Below are positions 11,880 to 23,499 of a stretch of DNA of 64,000 nucleotides, in pieces. Source of the DNA: Lunularia cruciata. Its lineage: Eukaryota > Streptophyta > Marchantiopsida > Lunulariales > Lunulariaceae. Under the pieces are notes generated by a model. It was not told the origin of the DNA, ran no database searches, and worked only from the letters and a program-made list of their open reading frames with translations. Each line of letters begins with the position of its first letter. The first letter of the stretch is position 1. Made by a program: the position numbers and the translations under genes. Location: contig OX419761.1 of NCBI GenBank assembly GCA_948567375.1, positions 39,186,501-39,250,500 of the forward strand, written 5' to 3'.

Positions 11880-13200
11880 TCTTTGACTTATGCGGCTTCA
11901 AGAAGCCCATGATTTACCCATTGCTGGTCACATGGGTGTGGACAAGACCTTGGGTACCCTCCAACGTCAATGGTGGTGGCCCAACATGACACAAGATGTT
12001 TGAGAATTTGTCCAATCATGTGAGAGCGTCCAACATAACAAGGCCAGCTACCAGAAGCCGAGTGGACTCCTTCAACTACTCACCATTCCATCTGCTCACT
12101 GGGAGCATGTGAGCTTGGATCTCATCACATCCTTGCCAAAGACAAAACAAGAACACACCACAATCATGGTGTTTGTGGATAAGGTTAGTAAGCAAATCCA
12201 CTTTGCACCAACCTGTGATACCGTGGATGCTCTAACCTTAGCGCAAATCTACTTTGACAATGTCTTCAAGCATCATGGGATGCCATGTGTACTCATCTCC
12301 AACCGTGATCCTCAATTTACCGAGAAGTTTTGGCAAGCACTCTTCTAGATACTTGGCACTAAGCTTAATTTGTCCACAGCCTATCATCCTTAAACTGATG
12401 GAAAAACCAAATGTGCAAATCATACATTGGAGGATATGTTGCGTGCCTTTTGTCAATGTCCACCATACCAATTGGGATGAATGTCTTGCAGTTGCAAAAT
12501 TTGTCTACAACAATTCCAAACAAGCAAGCATCAGATTTTCTCTTTTCTTTCTCAATTTTGGCCAAGATCTGCTTGTTCTAGATTCTCTTCTTGTTCCTCC
12601 TCCATCTCAAGTTCCGCATACCTCCACATTCTTGACCACTATATCCCAATTTCTCAAAAAAGCCAAGTCTCACCTCCTTGTTGCTCAAAATCACCAAAAA
12701 CAATATGCGGACCACCATCATCGTGATCTCTCTTTTGAAGTTGGTGATAAAGTCATGCTATCCTCTAGTAACCTCCCTCTCCTACTTGATACCCAAGCTC
12801 ATAAACTTGCCCCTAATTGGATAGGACCCTTTGATATCCTCAAATTGTCTCTTTTGTTGCTTATCGACTTGCCTTGCCTTGTCACATGCGTATCCATCAT
12901 GTCTTTCATGTTTCTAAGTTGAAACCCTTTGTTCCTAACCCCTCTTCCTTTTCCTCTTGAGTCCAACCTCCTCCTCTTCCTATCCATATCAATGATCATG
13001 AGGAGTACAAAGTTGATCGTATCCTTGCACGTTGCCATATTCAACAAGGCTGCCACCAACATATGGAGTACAAGGTCCTTTGGAAAGGGTATCCCCTTCA
13101 TGATGCCACATGGGAACCTCTTTCTCACCTCCAGAATGCACAAACGCCATCTAGGAATTTGAAGCTTCATTGGAGACGAGGACGTCACCAACTAGCGGCG
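11880..13200 (+). pseudogene. C1 integrase with chromodomain
   Basis: The zinc-binding part reads GHMGVDKTLG then SCESVQ, where C2 has CESCQ, so one Cys is lost. The core has VSLDLI (first Asp), LISNRDPQF (second Asp) and a decayed DGKTKC...LED region for the Glu. The tail runs through VGDKVMLSSSNL. A frameshift is followed by a clear chromodomain at about 13000-13140: EEYKVDRIL, EYKVLWKGYPLHDATWEP and LSHLQNA. The chromodomain supports assignment to the chromoviruses; the compact size and short LTR resemble the Reina or Galadriel groups, but I cannot decide between them. Confidence 0.85.
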
Positions 13201-13208
13201 AGGGAATA
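13195..13208 (+). other. Polypurine tract of C1
   Basis: GCGGCGAGGGAATA directly precedes the 3' LTR. The same position in C0 and C2 (minus strand) is also purine-rich. It would prime plus-strand DNA synthesis. Confidence 0.65.
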
Positions 13209-13620
13209 TGTAACAATATGGAGTTTAGCGACAAAGTTAGTCAGGCTTACAAAGTAGCACATAAGACAAATTAGCCCAGAATATTCTGGAAGTATCTTGG
13301 AAGCTTCTTGGGAAGCTTCCCGACTAGCTTAGCTTGCACCTCAAGTAAGTAGCTTCTAGAAGCTTCCAACTAGCTTAGCTTGCATGCCAAGTAGGCGGCT
13401 TCTAGAAGGAAGCTTCTTGAGAAGCTTCCTAGTTAACTTGACTTGCACTCTAAGAAAATGGCTTGAGGAAGCTTCTTGAGAAGCTTCTCAAAGGCCTTGT
13501 ATGCTACTTATAAACACCAAAGCCAAAGCTCATGCTAGGCATTTGGAGTTTTCCCTCATTCAAGTGTCCCAATGTGAGTTTCTATTCTCCTATTTCTCTC
13601 CTTGGATTTGGTCTTTTACA
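13209..13620 (+). repeat. 3' LTR of C1
   Basis: This 412-bp copy of 8045-8456 begins TGTAACAATATGG and ends GTCTTTTACA. About 26 substitutions and no gaps separate it from the 5' LTR by eye. The target duplication CCACC follows at 13621. Confidence 0.95.
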
Positions 13621-13643
13621 CCACCAATGGGAGTAAGATGTCT

Positions 13644-14321
13644 TGTGAGCCGGCTTGTCTCTCACTTAGGATGAACCTTTGATGGCTATTATGGTAGCAC
13701 ACCATGACTAAGAAGGCAAGGAACCACAACTCCATCATACTCCTCCAAGGCTAACAGTCCAAGACACAAACCATTGCTCACTAAAGAACTCAATGATAGA
13801 AAGATAGTTGCAAATGAAAAGATAATGAGTACCTCCTCACTCCTAGTTTATATACTTGTGAAATAGATATGTACCAAAATTTATAATTACCAGAGTAACT
13901 CAAGTTACTAAGCTAAAAGTCAAATAAAGTAAAAAATCTTAAAAAAAATCTATATTCCTTGGAATATTCTCCTAAACATATAGTCTTATCTTGACCCTAC
14001 TACTAAGTCAAGGATTCCTTCACATGAGCTATAGAAGAATACAAAACAAAAGGCTTGTGGGTCTAAGAGCTTTCAAATCTTTCCTCAAAGCCAAACACCT
14101 AGGAATAATACCAAGTCAATACAATAAAATCCAAAATAGTGGTGCTCATCTTTCCTACTTCCTCTAAAGTAAGATCCCTTTTATCTTAGCTATGACTAAT
14201 TTTGGCTAATCATGACTAATGTAGAACCACCCTTTAACTCTATATAAATATTATATCTCAAGTATTTGTAATACCAAACTAAATATCACAATAGTACATA
14301 CATGCACAAATGGGTGTTATT
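13644..14321 (-). repeat. Solo LTR of family S in D1
   Basis: This is the reverse complement of the S LTR at 25445-26135, opening TGTGAGCCGGC on the plus strand and closing GGGTGTTATT (CA of the normal end changed to TT). The 4-bp word GTCT stands at 13640-13643 and 14322-14325. No internal S sequence is present, so this is a solo LTR left by LTR-LTR recombination. It sits only 18 bp beyond the C1 target duplication. Confidence 0.85.
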
Positions 14322-14325
14322 GTCT

Positions 14326-14950
14326 CACCTCTCTTGCTCATCTAAGGAAAAGCCCAAGAGCATGTCTTCAATAGTGCAATTTCCCCACTCTATTTTTCCA
14401 TTGGTCTATGGATGGTAAGTTGTGTACATTGACGATTTGGTTTTGAAGAAACCAAAAGGGTGTTCTCCACAACAAACTAATGAATTAAGTGCCTTTATCT
14501 ATGATGAGCACTCAAGACAGGCCATGGTGAGAAGAAAATTGCATCTAAGTATAGTTGAGCTAGTTGTGGGGAAGTCATGTCCTTGGTGGTAGGATGCACA
14601 TGAATCATTTTGCTAAGTCTATCAACAAAGACTACAATGGAGTAATCTCTTAAGGTAATCATTGGTAATTCACATAGGTCCATGCTTACTTGTTCCGAAT
14701 GTTGTGTAGGAGTGGGGAGGGATTGAAGAAGTCCCATGGGAGCTTGATTAGAAGTTTTTTTTGTTCACAAAGTAGGCAACTCCAAACATATTCCATCACA
14801 TTGTTGCTCATCTTGGGCCAATAATAATAGCTTTTGATTGCATCCAAGGTCTTGTCTCCAACATGACCAACAATGGCAAAATCATGATATTTTGCTAGGA
14901 TGGTGGTTCTTAGGTCCATGGCATTCGGGATCCATAACCTACAATCACAA
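14326..14950 (-). pseudogene. D1 integrase, zinc-binding part and core start
   Basis: On the minus strand the segment gives KYHDFAIVGHVGDKTLD with SYYYWPKM and CLLCEQKK (the HHCC motif), then QVSMDLCELPM and IVVFVDRLSKMIHVHPTTK of the integrase core, including the first catalytic Asp. It ends where the S LTR was inserted, and the rest of integrase lies beyond C1 at 7343-8039. Two frames are needed, so at least one frameshift is present. Confidence 0.75.
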
Positions 14951-16430
14951 AAGGTGAGTCATTGGGTGTTAGTGATGCCTTTGGATGCTTGAGCACCTAC
15001 AATCTATGGATCAGTTTTCATAGAAACAAGGATCCATGGCCAGAACTTAGAGTTCATCTTGACCTCCATTACTAGATTGTTTGCCATTGGTATTTGAGTG
15101 AATGTATTTGCAAGTTGCTTCTTACCTTCCACATATGTGATTGTCATGTTGAATCATTGTTTCCACTTTGTCTACCAAATTTGTTGATGAGAAAGATCTT
15201 CCTATGTCTCAAGGTAGACTAGAGGTTTGTGGTATGTCTCTACCACAAATGCCATCTCACCAAGATAATGCTTCCAATACTTGGTTGCAAAGACAATGGT
15301 AAGCTCTTCTCATTTGGTGGTGTGATAATTGCATTCTACCGGTAATAACTTATGAGAGAAATTTGCAATTGTGTGCCATCCATCTTGCCACTCTTGTTGT
15401 AGGACTACTATTGCTATACCTGATGGATCTATTGCCATCTTGATCAGAAATTTTAGATCATACCATTTCAAGATTGGTACATGTAATAATGCATCTTTCA
15501 ATTCCTAAAAGGCCATTTCTTGTGCAATTCCCCACATCTACTTCTTCCCCTTGCCCAATAGTGCCATAAGAGGCTGTGCAATCTTGGAGAAGTCCTTGAA
15601 AAATTGATGATAAAACTTCATCAATCCCAAGAAACTCTTGAGTTGAGTCTAATCTTCTATAGCACCCCATTGTTGAATGATCTTTATTTTATTTGTTAGC
15701 ACTTGGATACCTTCTACACTTTCTCTATGTCCTAAGTAGTCTACTTTAGATTTGCCAAACTTGCACTTTGAGATTTTGGTAAACAATTGATTTTATGGTA
15801 GAATCTCAAGGACTTCTCATAGATATTGCTTGTGCTCTATCATCATCCTAGATATTGCTTATGCTTTGTCATCTTCCTATTGTAGACTAAGATGTCAGCA
15901 AGGAAAATGATAAGTGATTTATCCAAGTATGGATGAAATATTTCATTCATCATACTCATGAAAGTGACTAGAGCAGTGGTGAGGCCAAATGGCATTACCA
16001 AGTACTCAAAGTGACAATACTTTATTTGAAAGGCCGTTTTATGTATGTCTTCCTTTGCAATCCTTATTTGGTTGCAACCGCTTGACAGATCAAGTTTGGT
16101 GAAGTGCTTTGCTCCATCAAGTTGATCAAACAAGTCATCCATGCAAGGTAATGGGTATTTGTTCTTCACCATTTGTTGATTTAGTCCCCAATATTTAATG
16201 CACATATGCATTGTTCCATCTTTCTTCTTCACAAACAATACAAGAGCCCCATATAGTGATATGCTTGATAGACCTCTTTTACAACATATTCTTGATTTGA
16301 GCCTTACACTCCTCCAATTCATGAGGAGATAGTCAATATGGGGCCTTAAAAGGAGGTGTCTTCCCTTGAAGTATCTCGATTTCATGATATACTCTCCTTT
16401 TTGGTGGTAAACCTTAGGGTAATTCATATA
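14951..16430 (-). pseudogene. D1 reverse transcriptase and RNase H
   Basis: RT is readable between 16427 and 15843: [64 protein letters not shown] and LIIFLADILVY, where the FLDD box of D2 has become FLAD. RNase H (15501-15310) gives KMAIDPSGIAIVVLQQEW and ANFSHKLLPVECNYHTTK. The loss of one catalytic Asp and several stops make it dead. D2 at 59623-60890 is the best comparison. Confidence 0.8.
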
Positions 16431-17089
16431 AAAAGAAACTCATTGACCATATCTTTCAATTTCTCAGGAATTTGTCCATTGTGTTGGACACTCTAGACTT
16501 CTCTTATTAGACCTATGAAACATGCATCTGTCTTACCTATAGATGTGGTCCTTAAGTCATAAAGAGGCAACTCTTGCCTTTTTGATCTTTCTTTAATCCC
16601 AAAGATCTTTCATTAACTATTTCTCACTACTTTCTTTCTCCAATCCACCATGGGGTTGTAGTGCTCTATTTGCAGCATGCTTAGGATCATATGATAATGA
16701 GCTAATTGTATCACTTGCCACTTAATTGCTTCTTGATATTCTCATACATAGAGTACTACTTTTCTAGGTAATGACTCAATCCTCTCTATTTGATTATTAG
16801 GTAACTCTACTTTGTCATTCTCATCCTTCTCTAGTTCTATCCCCAACCTTATTGCAAAAAAGAAAGAGAACATATTCTTTGTTGCTTTAGGATCTATCAC
16901 ACTCTCACCGGATTTCCTTTTAGGATTCTATTTACAACAATCAATTGTGCATTTTTCTTCCTCTACCTTTGCACACTTGTCTTTACCCTCCTCCCGCTTT
17001 TACTTTGTCATTGAGCCAATAAGGCCACAAGGTACATTTATTGGCAATTTTTTTTTCATCTAATTTCAACATCCTCCTCTTTGATTTGT
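16431..17089 (-). pseudogene. Decayed D1 protease interval
   Basis: This lies between gag and RT, where the protease belongs. I see no intact DSG-type motif; D2 shows ILIDLRAINNF at the matching place. The plus strand has a chance open frame with many Ser and Phe codons, which I do not regard as a gene. Confidence 0.45.
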
Positions 17090-18190
17090 CTCTCCATGTG
17101 GTTCAAAGGTCATTTGTATGGAGGCCAAGGGCCTTTAGGATGATGAGCACAACAATTGGTGGCTATATGCCTAACTCTGCAACAATTATAACTACATTAT
17201 TGTTCTACTTGAGCCCTTCTCCTTGAGGGACTCCTTCTTTCCTTTCTTTGATCCATCCTTGTTCTCCTTAGAGGGATCTTGCTCCTTGGTATTTGAAGCA
17301 AATGTTGCCCTATTCCATAGAAATTGGTCTACCAAATGGTGTGTCTTAGCCCAATAGCTTTGCATCAGTGTTATCACTTCACCTCCCCCAAGCGCCCTTG
17401 CTATTCTTTGAGCACAAGCAATGGTTTCAAAAATAGTGTGAGGATTTTGTACTATTATCTCTTGGCAAATCTGCTCTTTTAATCTCCTTTTGAAATTGTC
17501 AAGATCTTTGACTGGACTCATATCAGTTATTGCAACCTATAGATCAAGAAATACTTCCACATACTCTTGTTTGCTATTCTTTTGCTTCAACTCCCAGAAT
17601 TTGGTTTGGGCCATCTACACAAAATCCATAGATTGGAAATTATTGAGCAACCTTTCTTGCATAATTGTCCAAGTAACCTCTCTTCTTTCTACCAGCAATG
17701 ATTGTTTCCAAGCGTCATACTAGGTGAGGGCTTTATCAATCAAGTACCAACATGCATAACATGCATGCAAAATGATCAATGATCTCAAGTATGAACAATC
17801 AAAGGTATTGATTCATCCTCAAAATCCATTTTTTCATTATTCCCAAAGAATATTGTCCTTTGTAAGGCTTAATGTTGCACATCTTTTTCATTTGTAGTAA
17901 TAATGTGGCTTGGTTGTTGATTGGGATCGGTCCATCAACATGCGTGACTCTCCATGTACTTTGACTGCTGGTGGGAGTTGTTGAGATGGTTTCCCTTCTT
18001 GCATTACTTGATTGTTCCTGAAGGTATATACTTGACTTTTCAATTCCTCCATGGTCATCTTGATATCCCAAAACTCATTCAACATCTCATGCATTCCTTG
18101 CATCAACTCTTGCAATTGTGGATCCATGATTCCTACACACAACCAATGTTCAATTGCTACTTTCTACTTCAATAGAGGGTTAACATGATC
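17090..18190 (-). pseudogene. D1 gag
   Basis: The start is near 18142 or at the in-frame MDPQLQELMQGMHEMLNEF, followed by a helical, charged region and FRNNQVMQEGKPSQQ. A second open stretch (17521-17192) has SPVKDLDNFKRRLKEQICQE and PHTIFETIACAQRIARALG, the capsid C-terminal part. A zinc knuckle at about 17199-17157 is degraded: its first Cys is Ser, then YNC...RHIATNC. The leader between gag and the primer site is AT-rich and unremarkable. Confidence 0.7.
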
Positions 18191-18727
18191 ACTCAAGAGG
18201 AAGCACAAACTATCGGGATTACCATTGGGACCTCAAAAGCTATCACTTGTTGATAATATTATTCACCACAATTACGGACTACAAAATCCCTAAACATCAC
18301 TTTTGATCTAACCACATAATGGATTTCTACTTGCATGTTGAAAGAGGAGGGATTTGGTATATTTAGGCCCATAAAATCATGATAGAATATAAATTTTCAA
18401 ATCCCGCTCTCTATTGTATACCACTATAGATGGATTCACTTGGTTTGGTGACTTCATCACTCTATCCATGACCCTCTTCTCCAAAATGATAAACAAGAGA
18501 TACTCTCGTTTGCTCATGCTAGATGTCCATAATCTTGGTGTGAAATGGATTCAAAAATGGAAAACTAAGTGTAGGAAATTGTACTCTATGCACCTCCAAT
18601 CCATTCTTGCTCTAAAATACTCCCAAGTCTAACAATTGAACTACATTTTCTCCACTCAAAATTACTTAGTTTCAATAGCACATGTTCTTCCAAGAGAGGT
18701 GATCTACTCTCTTGGATTTAAACACCT

Positions 18728-18739
18728 ACTCTGATACCA
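18728..18739 (-). other. Primer binding site of D1
   Basis: Read on the minus strand, TGGTATCAGAGT matches the initiator-tRNA-Met primer site with one change. It lies one base inside the right LTR, fixing the element as minus strand. Confidence 0.85.
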
Positions 18740-18740
18740 T

Positions 18741-19303
18741 TGTATTACTCCAAGGACAAGAAAACTCTCTAAAAGAAATACAAGAGAGAAAACAAAAACT
18801 TCACACTCAATACTTCGATGCCCCAAAGGAGCACCTTCTCTTTATTCTATAGCAAAGAACCCCTCAAAGGAAACTCCATCCTTGGATCAGATATATGGAT
18901 TGGTGACATATTAGTGAGCTCCACCTTTAGATTAATTACATGGATGGCTGACATGTTGGTCCTTGTCGTATCTAGTTGGTCAAATAGGTTTGACCAAAGG
19001 GAATCTTTAGGGAATCTTCTTGTAGGAAGATTAGAATTGTATGGGTGAGGTACCATTGGAAAGCTCTCAATGAGACAACTAATGTGGGAATATCACTATT
19101 TTTTATGCCTAATTCATCCTTTTAGGCCTCTGAAATTAGCTTTGAAGTTTTTAGGCTACTTTTGGCTTCTACCCTATTAGTACAAGTACTTTTTTTGGTG
19201 ATACCTCTATATGATCTACATAGCCTATCATACACAACATCTTTCTAGATGTTACCAAGTCAATTTTCACCTCTAGATAATATATCTAGCTATTGGTATT
19301 ACA
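18741..19303 (-). repeat. 5' LTR of D1
   Basis: This 563-bp LTR begins TGTATTACTCC and ends TTGGTATTACA on the plus strand. It pairs with 6779-7342 and, in reverse, with 55407-56000. The TTGGG target duplication follows at 19304. Confidence 0.9.
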
Positions 19304-20500
19304 TTGGGACATGGGTTTCTACTCAACCCATTTGCATCACAATTCACCACTCTAGGTCTAAAAATAACCATGAAATCATACTTATATAACATCAGAGCCC
19401 ATTGTGCAATTGGACTCCATCAACCACTTTAGTTGTGATGATCAGGTGATGAGAGGGAAGGAGTTACCAAATAAATAACATAAAAATTGTGTTATTGCCC
19501 ATACTGCTGCCAAGCACTCTATCTCATATGAACTATACTTTGCCTCTGCTAAATTTTTACAACAACTAATTTAGACCACCATTCCTCTCATCATCATGTT
19601 GCATTCTAATTAGTGTGAACCTGGAATGGTCATCCTTTGTTCTATCTCCTAAGAATAGGGGTAGATATCAACCTCTCCTTGAGCTCTATAAAAGCTTGCT
19701 CCTACTCATCTCCCCAACACCATTCATGTGTAAGCTTGGTCAGCTTTGTCAAGGCCTTGGCCTTAGTAATGATTAAAGTTCACCAAGCCAAGGAATGCTT
19801 GCACTTTGCTCACATCCTTAGGCCAAGGAATATGTGCAATAGCGTCCACCTTGGTTTGCTAAATACCAAGTCCTCCAAGGTAGATAGTGTGTCCCAAATA
19901 CTTAATCTACTTGTGGAAGAATCTATATTTCCCAAGATGTAATTTGAGTCCATGAGATCTCAATCTCTTAAACACCTCCAAAAAATACCTCTCATGCTCC
20001 TCCACAATAGTGCTATAGACTAAACTATCATCAATATAGCATTGAGAAAAATCTAATCCTACAAGGATCTTATCCATAACTTTCTAGAACTTGACAAGAG
20101 CATTTTTTAACCCAAATGGTAAGAACCTCCATTGATATAATGCATCCGTGCCGTGAGGATCAATAGTTAAAAATGTTATCTTGGACTTATCCTCCTCCTT
20201 GATTGGCAATTGATGATGTACCACTTGAAGATCCGACATACTAAAGACCTTTGCATACCTAATTCCATCAAAGATCTCCTCCAATGTAAGCATGGCATAC
20301 CAATCAACCCTAGTCTGTCAGTTGATAGGACAGTAATCTCTACACTTCTGCCTATTTGTGTAGTTACCATACATATCCTTCTTGGTTGGCATCACTACAG
20401 CTGATGCATACTTTCCTTGTGAAATCTCTACCAAACCAGCCTCAAAAAGTGCTCTACTTTGGCTCTAAATGAATGCTCTCTCCATGTCATTATATTTGTA
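19304..20500 (-). pseudogene. A2 reverse transcriptase and start of RNase H
   Basis: Minus-strand reading gives the RT palm blocks SDLQVVHHQLPIKEEDKSK, LYQWRFLPFGLKNALVKF and a decayed active-site box near 20025-20047 where A1 has CYIDDILVY. RNase H, toward 19304, is interrupted by stops. The match to A1 fixes the identity. No product is possible. Confidence 0.75.
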
Positions 20501-20989
20501 AGGATGTCAAGAAACTTATGTATTGCTAGTCACCTCAATCCAAATACCATGTCCTTTTAGAGCACCCAAATCTTTCATACTAAGGCAAAACAACTTGTAT
20601 AGCTCCTCAAGAACCTCCAAAATCTCCATCTTTCCCCTCTTATAAGCTTGGATCCAAGATCTGGCTCCCAAGTATCCTCTATAACTAATGTAGGAGTGAG
20701 AGACATGCTAAGTGGTTGCTATATTAGACCACTAGGAGCAATAGTGTCATGCTTCCAACCACTAGAGTTCCCAACCTTAGTGTGGAAAACTCCCTTTGAT
20801 CTGGTTGCAAGCTCCATACATCCTCTATCTACATCCCAAGTGGACCAAGAGTGTAATCCAAGTAAACCATGCTCACTTGGATGGACCCCAAGTAGACCTC
20901 TCTTGCTAGTAGCTATTAGTTGTGTCTCAAGAATACCCTACCCACTCAGTCCATCACCACTAGCATGTGTCTGAATTGTCTTAATAGGC

Positions 20990-22000
20990 ATAGAGCTCAA
21001 GAGTGCATCCTATGTTGCTCTACCAAGCCAAGGCTCACAATCCAGGTCAAACAGTTTAGGTCTATAGCTTGACCTAACACTTGACACTTGGATTTCTCTA
21101 ACATTGCTATAATACTGATAATATTGATGCTAAAAACCATCGCCTTCTCCCTCTCATTGGCATTGGGCTCCACTAATTGCTATAATTGTGAGTTGCAAAC
21201 TATGTCCTCTCTCTTGAAAAGCTGAGAGCTTTGGAAACTCATATTTGTAGATGAAGAGGCTCTAGGCTATCCAACAAGGTTCACCATTGCCATAAGTGAC
21301 CTATGAGCCACTACCACTGTTTGAGATTGATGCCTAACATCCAAGATGTCATCAACAATGAGGTGGCCTAGTCATTGAAGCCCATCATAAGCCCATTGTA
21401 GAACTTCTTTGGGTAAGAGGTTCATCCACCAAAGAAAATGATGATGAATCCATGGTCCCACTATGGTTGCATCTAACAACATAGTAGGTCTCATCCAAGA
21501 ATGACCTTGATGTGTACTTGCTACCACCTAGGTACAAGAATCACCCATCAAAGAGACATTTTCCAAAATGTAGGCTAGAGAAATAGACAAATGAACATAA
21601 AGATGTCGTAGTATACATAACATCTTTCAAAACACACCAAAATAGGGATCCTAGAGACCTTGACCTCGACCAATACATGTGTGTTCCTAACATGGCCATC
21701 TAGAAATCACCAAATAAATGGGACCATGTCTCTCCAAATTCTATACTCCTAGCAAGGAAATGACTATTTGTAGGGTCTTCTAGTAACCCCTAATTGTTGA
21801 CATTGGTAATAACTCAAGATACCAATTGGCCAAGTGTGCCACATGATGTAGAGAGACTTGCTTAGCAATCTCATCTCTCTCTACATACAAGTATCTTTGT
21901 ACTCAAATACCTACTTGCAATACCGTAGCTAGTCTAGTGCTAATCCCACCAAAAAATTCCAATAGACATACTCCCTCTATTGGATACTGCTAAGCAATGA
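20990..22000 (-). pseudogene. A2 C5-cytosine methyltransferase domain, decayed
   Basis: This corresponds to A1 33300-34270. The catalytic block reads RWPC followed by a stop where A1 has WPCQG (CAG to TAG), at about 21687-21700, and the LENV block is visible near 21558-21566. Upstream, at about 22180-22240, the minus strand runs without a frame break from the protease tail (HVEDT) into ITQIWSMSGIVP, the start of the methyltransferase part. This shows the fusion was in frame in the ancestor. The copy is inactive. Confidence 0.7.
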
Positions 22001-23040
22001 GTGTGGTATCCAAAGGTGACAATGGAATAGACTCTAGAGGCTCATTGGTGGTACTCACATTAGTCTCTTGGTTGTACAAAGGCTCCAATCCAAGCCTATT
22101 GCACCAATTGATCTACATGTTGCTACAATGCCTCCTCTAAACTCCACAATGGAACAATCCCACTCATACTCCAAATCTGAGTGATCTCCTCTAGTACTAG
22201 AGTATCTTCTACATGTGCATTCCCCTCCAATAAGTCACCAAGCCAAGTATAAAACCATTCAAAGCTAAAACTTATACCATGGTCTTTGATTATAGTGAGC
22301 CAAGACTACCACTACTAAAGCGGATTGGTAAGCAACATACCCATCCCTCACTTGAATGGAAACATGGTCTACATGAGGTTATCTCCTCTCAATAGTTAAT
22401 ACTGAAACCCATGGAGTGTAATATTGCTCCATCCATTAACACACCATATGACTCTACCATTGTTGCAATAGCCTGAGCTCACATCACAAGGCTATCAGTC
22501 GGATGACAGACCTAAATCAAGACAATGAGCTCTCCACATGTGATGTACTATGTAGAACCACCTCCTAGGGATGTCTGGATCTGAAATGGACACCTTTTCA
22601 CATTGGTCTTCTATGGCTCTAGATCGACAACTACAACCTTCTCCAACAGAAGAGGTTGTACACCAAAGTCTAAAAAGATCCTTTGTGGTGTATAGACCTT
22701 CCCTGAAGGTCCCACCAAATGGAAAATCCTCCTCTAGTTATCCAATAGAACAACTCCAAGTATGAACCATACCCGCTCAAAGGCAAGTTTGGTTGGTAAT
22801 TCCTCCAATCTAGTTGCTATTGCATGCCATAACCCATTGGTCTTTGAGCAAATCCCATGCTTCTCACCCAAGTCAACTCCATTATCAACCACCTCTACTC
22901 TAGAAGCAAGAACCACATCATTCCTAATCTCACAAAGTGTGGTAGCCAACCAGAACACTAGAGTTAGGTCAACTACCAATGTAAACATGTTATTGGCTGA
23001 GAATAAAATAAATTGATTAATCAATTGAGCCTCCCTCTAC
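22001..23040 (-). pseudogene. A2 protease region
   Basis: This is collinear with A1 at 34300-35330. The active-site block reads RIFLDFGVQPL where A1 has RVLLDSGAQPL, so the DSG triad is broken. The stretch 23024-22734 on the minus strand remains open and matches A1 (for example NNMFTLVVDLTLVFWLA against NDMFTLGVDPAPVFRLA). Confidence 0.65.
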
Positions 23041-23499
23041 ATCAAGCTAGACTCAATTAGTGTTGTAGTAGATGGCTGACTAGCAAGTAGTCTATCATGC
23101 ACCCCATCATCACCTACCACATCTACACTAGGACATATAGGAGCCATGGATGTCATTTGTAATGCCTCAAAGAGTGTGAAAGATTGGGGAAGTTTGACCT
23201 ATCTACCAGCCTCTCCTCTTTATGGGTCCAACTCCACTAATGTTCATATAGGCTTTGGAACAAAAACTACACTCCTAATCACTATGGTAGATGCATCTAC
23301 CTATGCTACTCTGCACATGAAGTCCAAGACATCTCTATCACTAGCATAAGAGGTAGAAGCCTCAACATCTGAATCTGATCTCCTCTAAGCTATAGCCATG
23401 CTAGCCAATCTCTACTCCAACTACTCAATTTGAATAGCTGTGGTTGTATGGAAAGTAAGGGTAGGTAGTGCACTCCTACCAAGTGTGGATCCTCTACCA

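Larger units (their letters stand above)
8045..13620 (+). mobile_element. Chromovirus family C, copy C1, complete with target duplication
   Basis: C1 is a structurally complete Ty3/gypsy chromovirus of 5576 bp. Both LTRs are 412 bp with TGTAAC...TTTACA ends. The primer site matches the 3' end of initiator tRNA-Met, and gag, protease, RT, RNase H, integrase and chromodomain follow in order, then a purine tract and the 3' LTR. The 5-bp duplication CCACC stands at 8040-8044 and 13621-13625. I count about 26 mismatches between the two LTRs by eye (near 6%), so it is not recent. The target is D1, so C1 is younger than D1. Many stops prevent any current autonomous activity. Confidence 0.95.
6779..19303 (-). 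mobile_element. Chromovirus family D, copy D1 (split by C1 and a solo S LTR)
   Basis: D1 is a minus-strand Ty3/gypsy element with LTRs at 6779-7342 and 18741-19303 (both TGTATT/TGTAAT...ATTACA type). Its initiator-tRNA-Met primer site is inside the right LTR, gag is next, and chromodomain integrase is at the left. It sits inside A2: A1 reads GGTTGGGACATGGG at the empty site, and D1 is flanked by CTAGG (6774-6778) and TTGGG (19304-19308), a 5-bp duplication now differing by two transitions. Without C1 and the S LTR the element is about 6.2 kb. Every coding part carries stops or frameshifts. Confidence 0.85.

Noticed and set aside
18721-18745. A tRNA-Met gene fragment at the sequence complementary to TGGTATCAGAG
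   Set aside because: Only the 12 or so bases of a primer binding site are present, placed next to an LTR; no tRNA cloverleaf.
23140-23350. Plus-strand frame in A2 as a separate small gene
   Set aside because: It mirrors the same shadow frame in A1 (35453-35695), antisense to the gag-protease frame.
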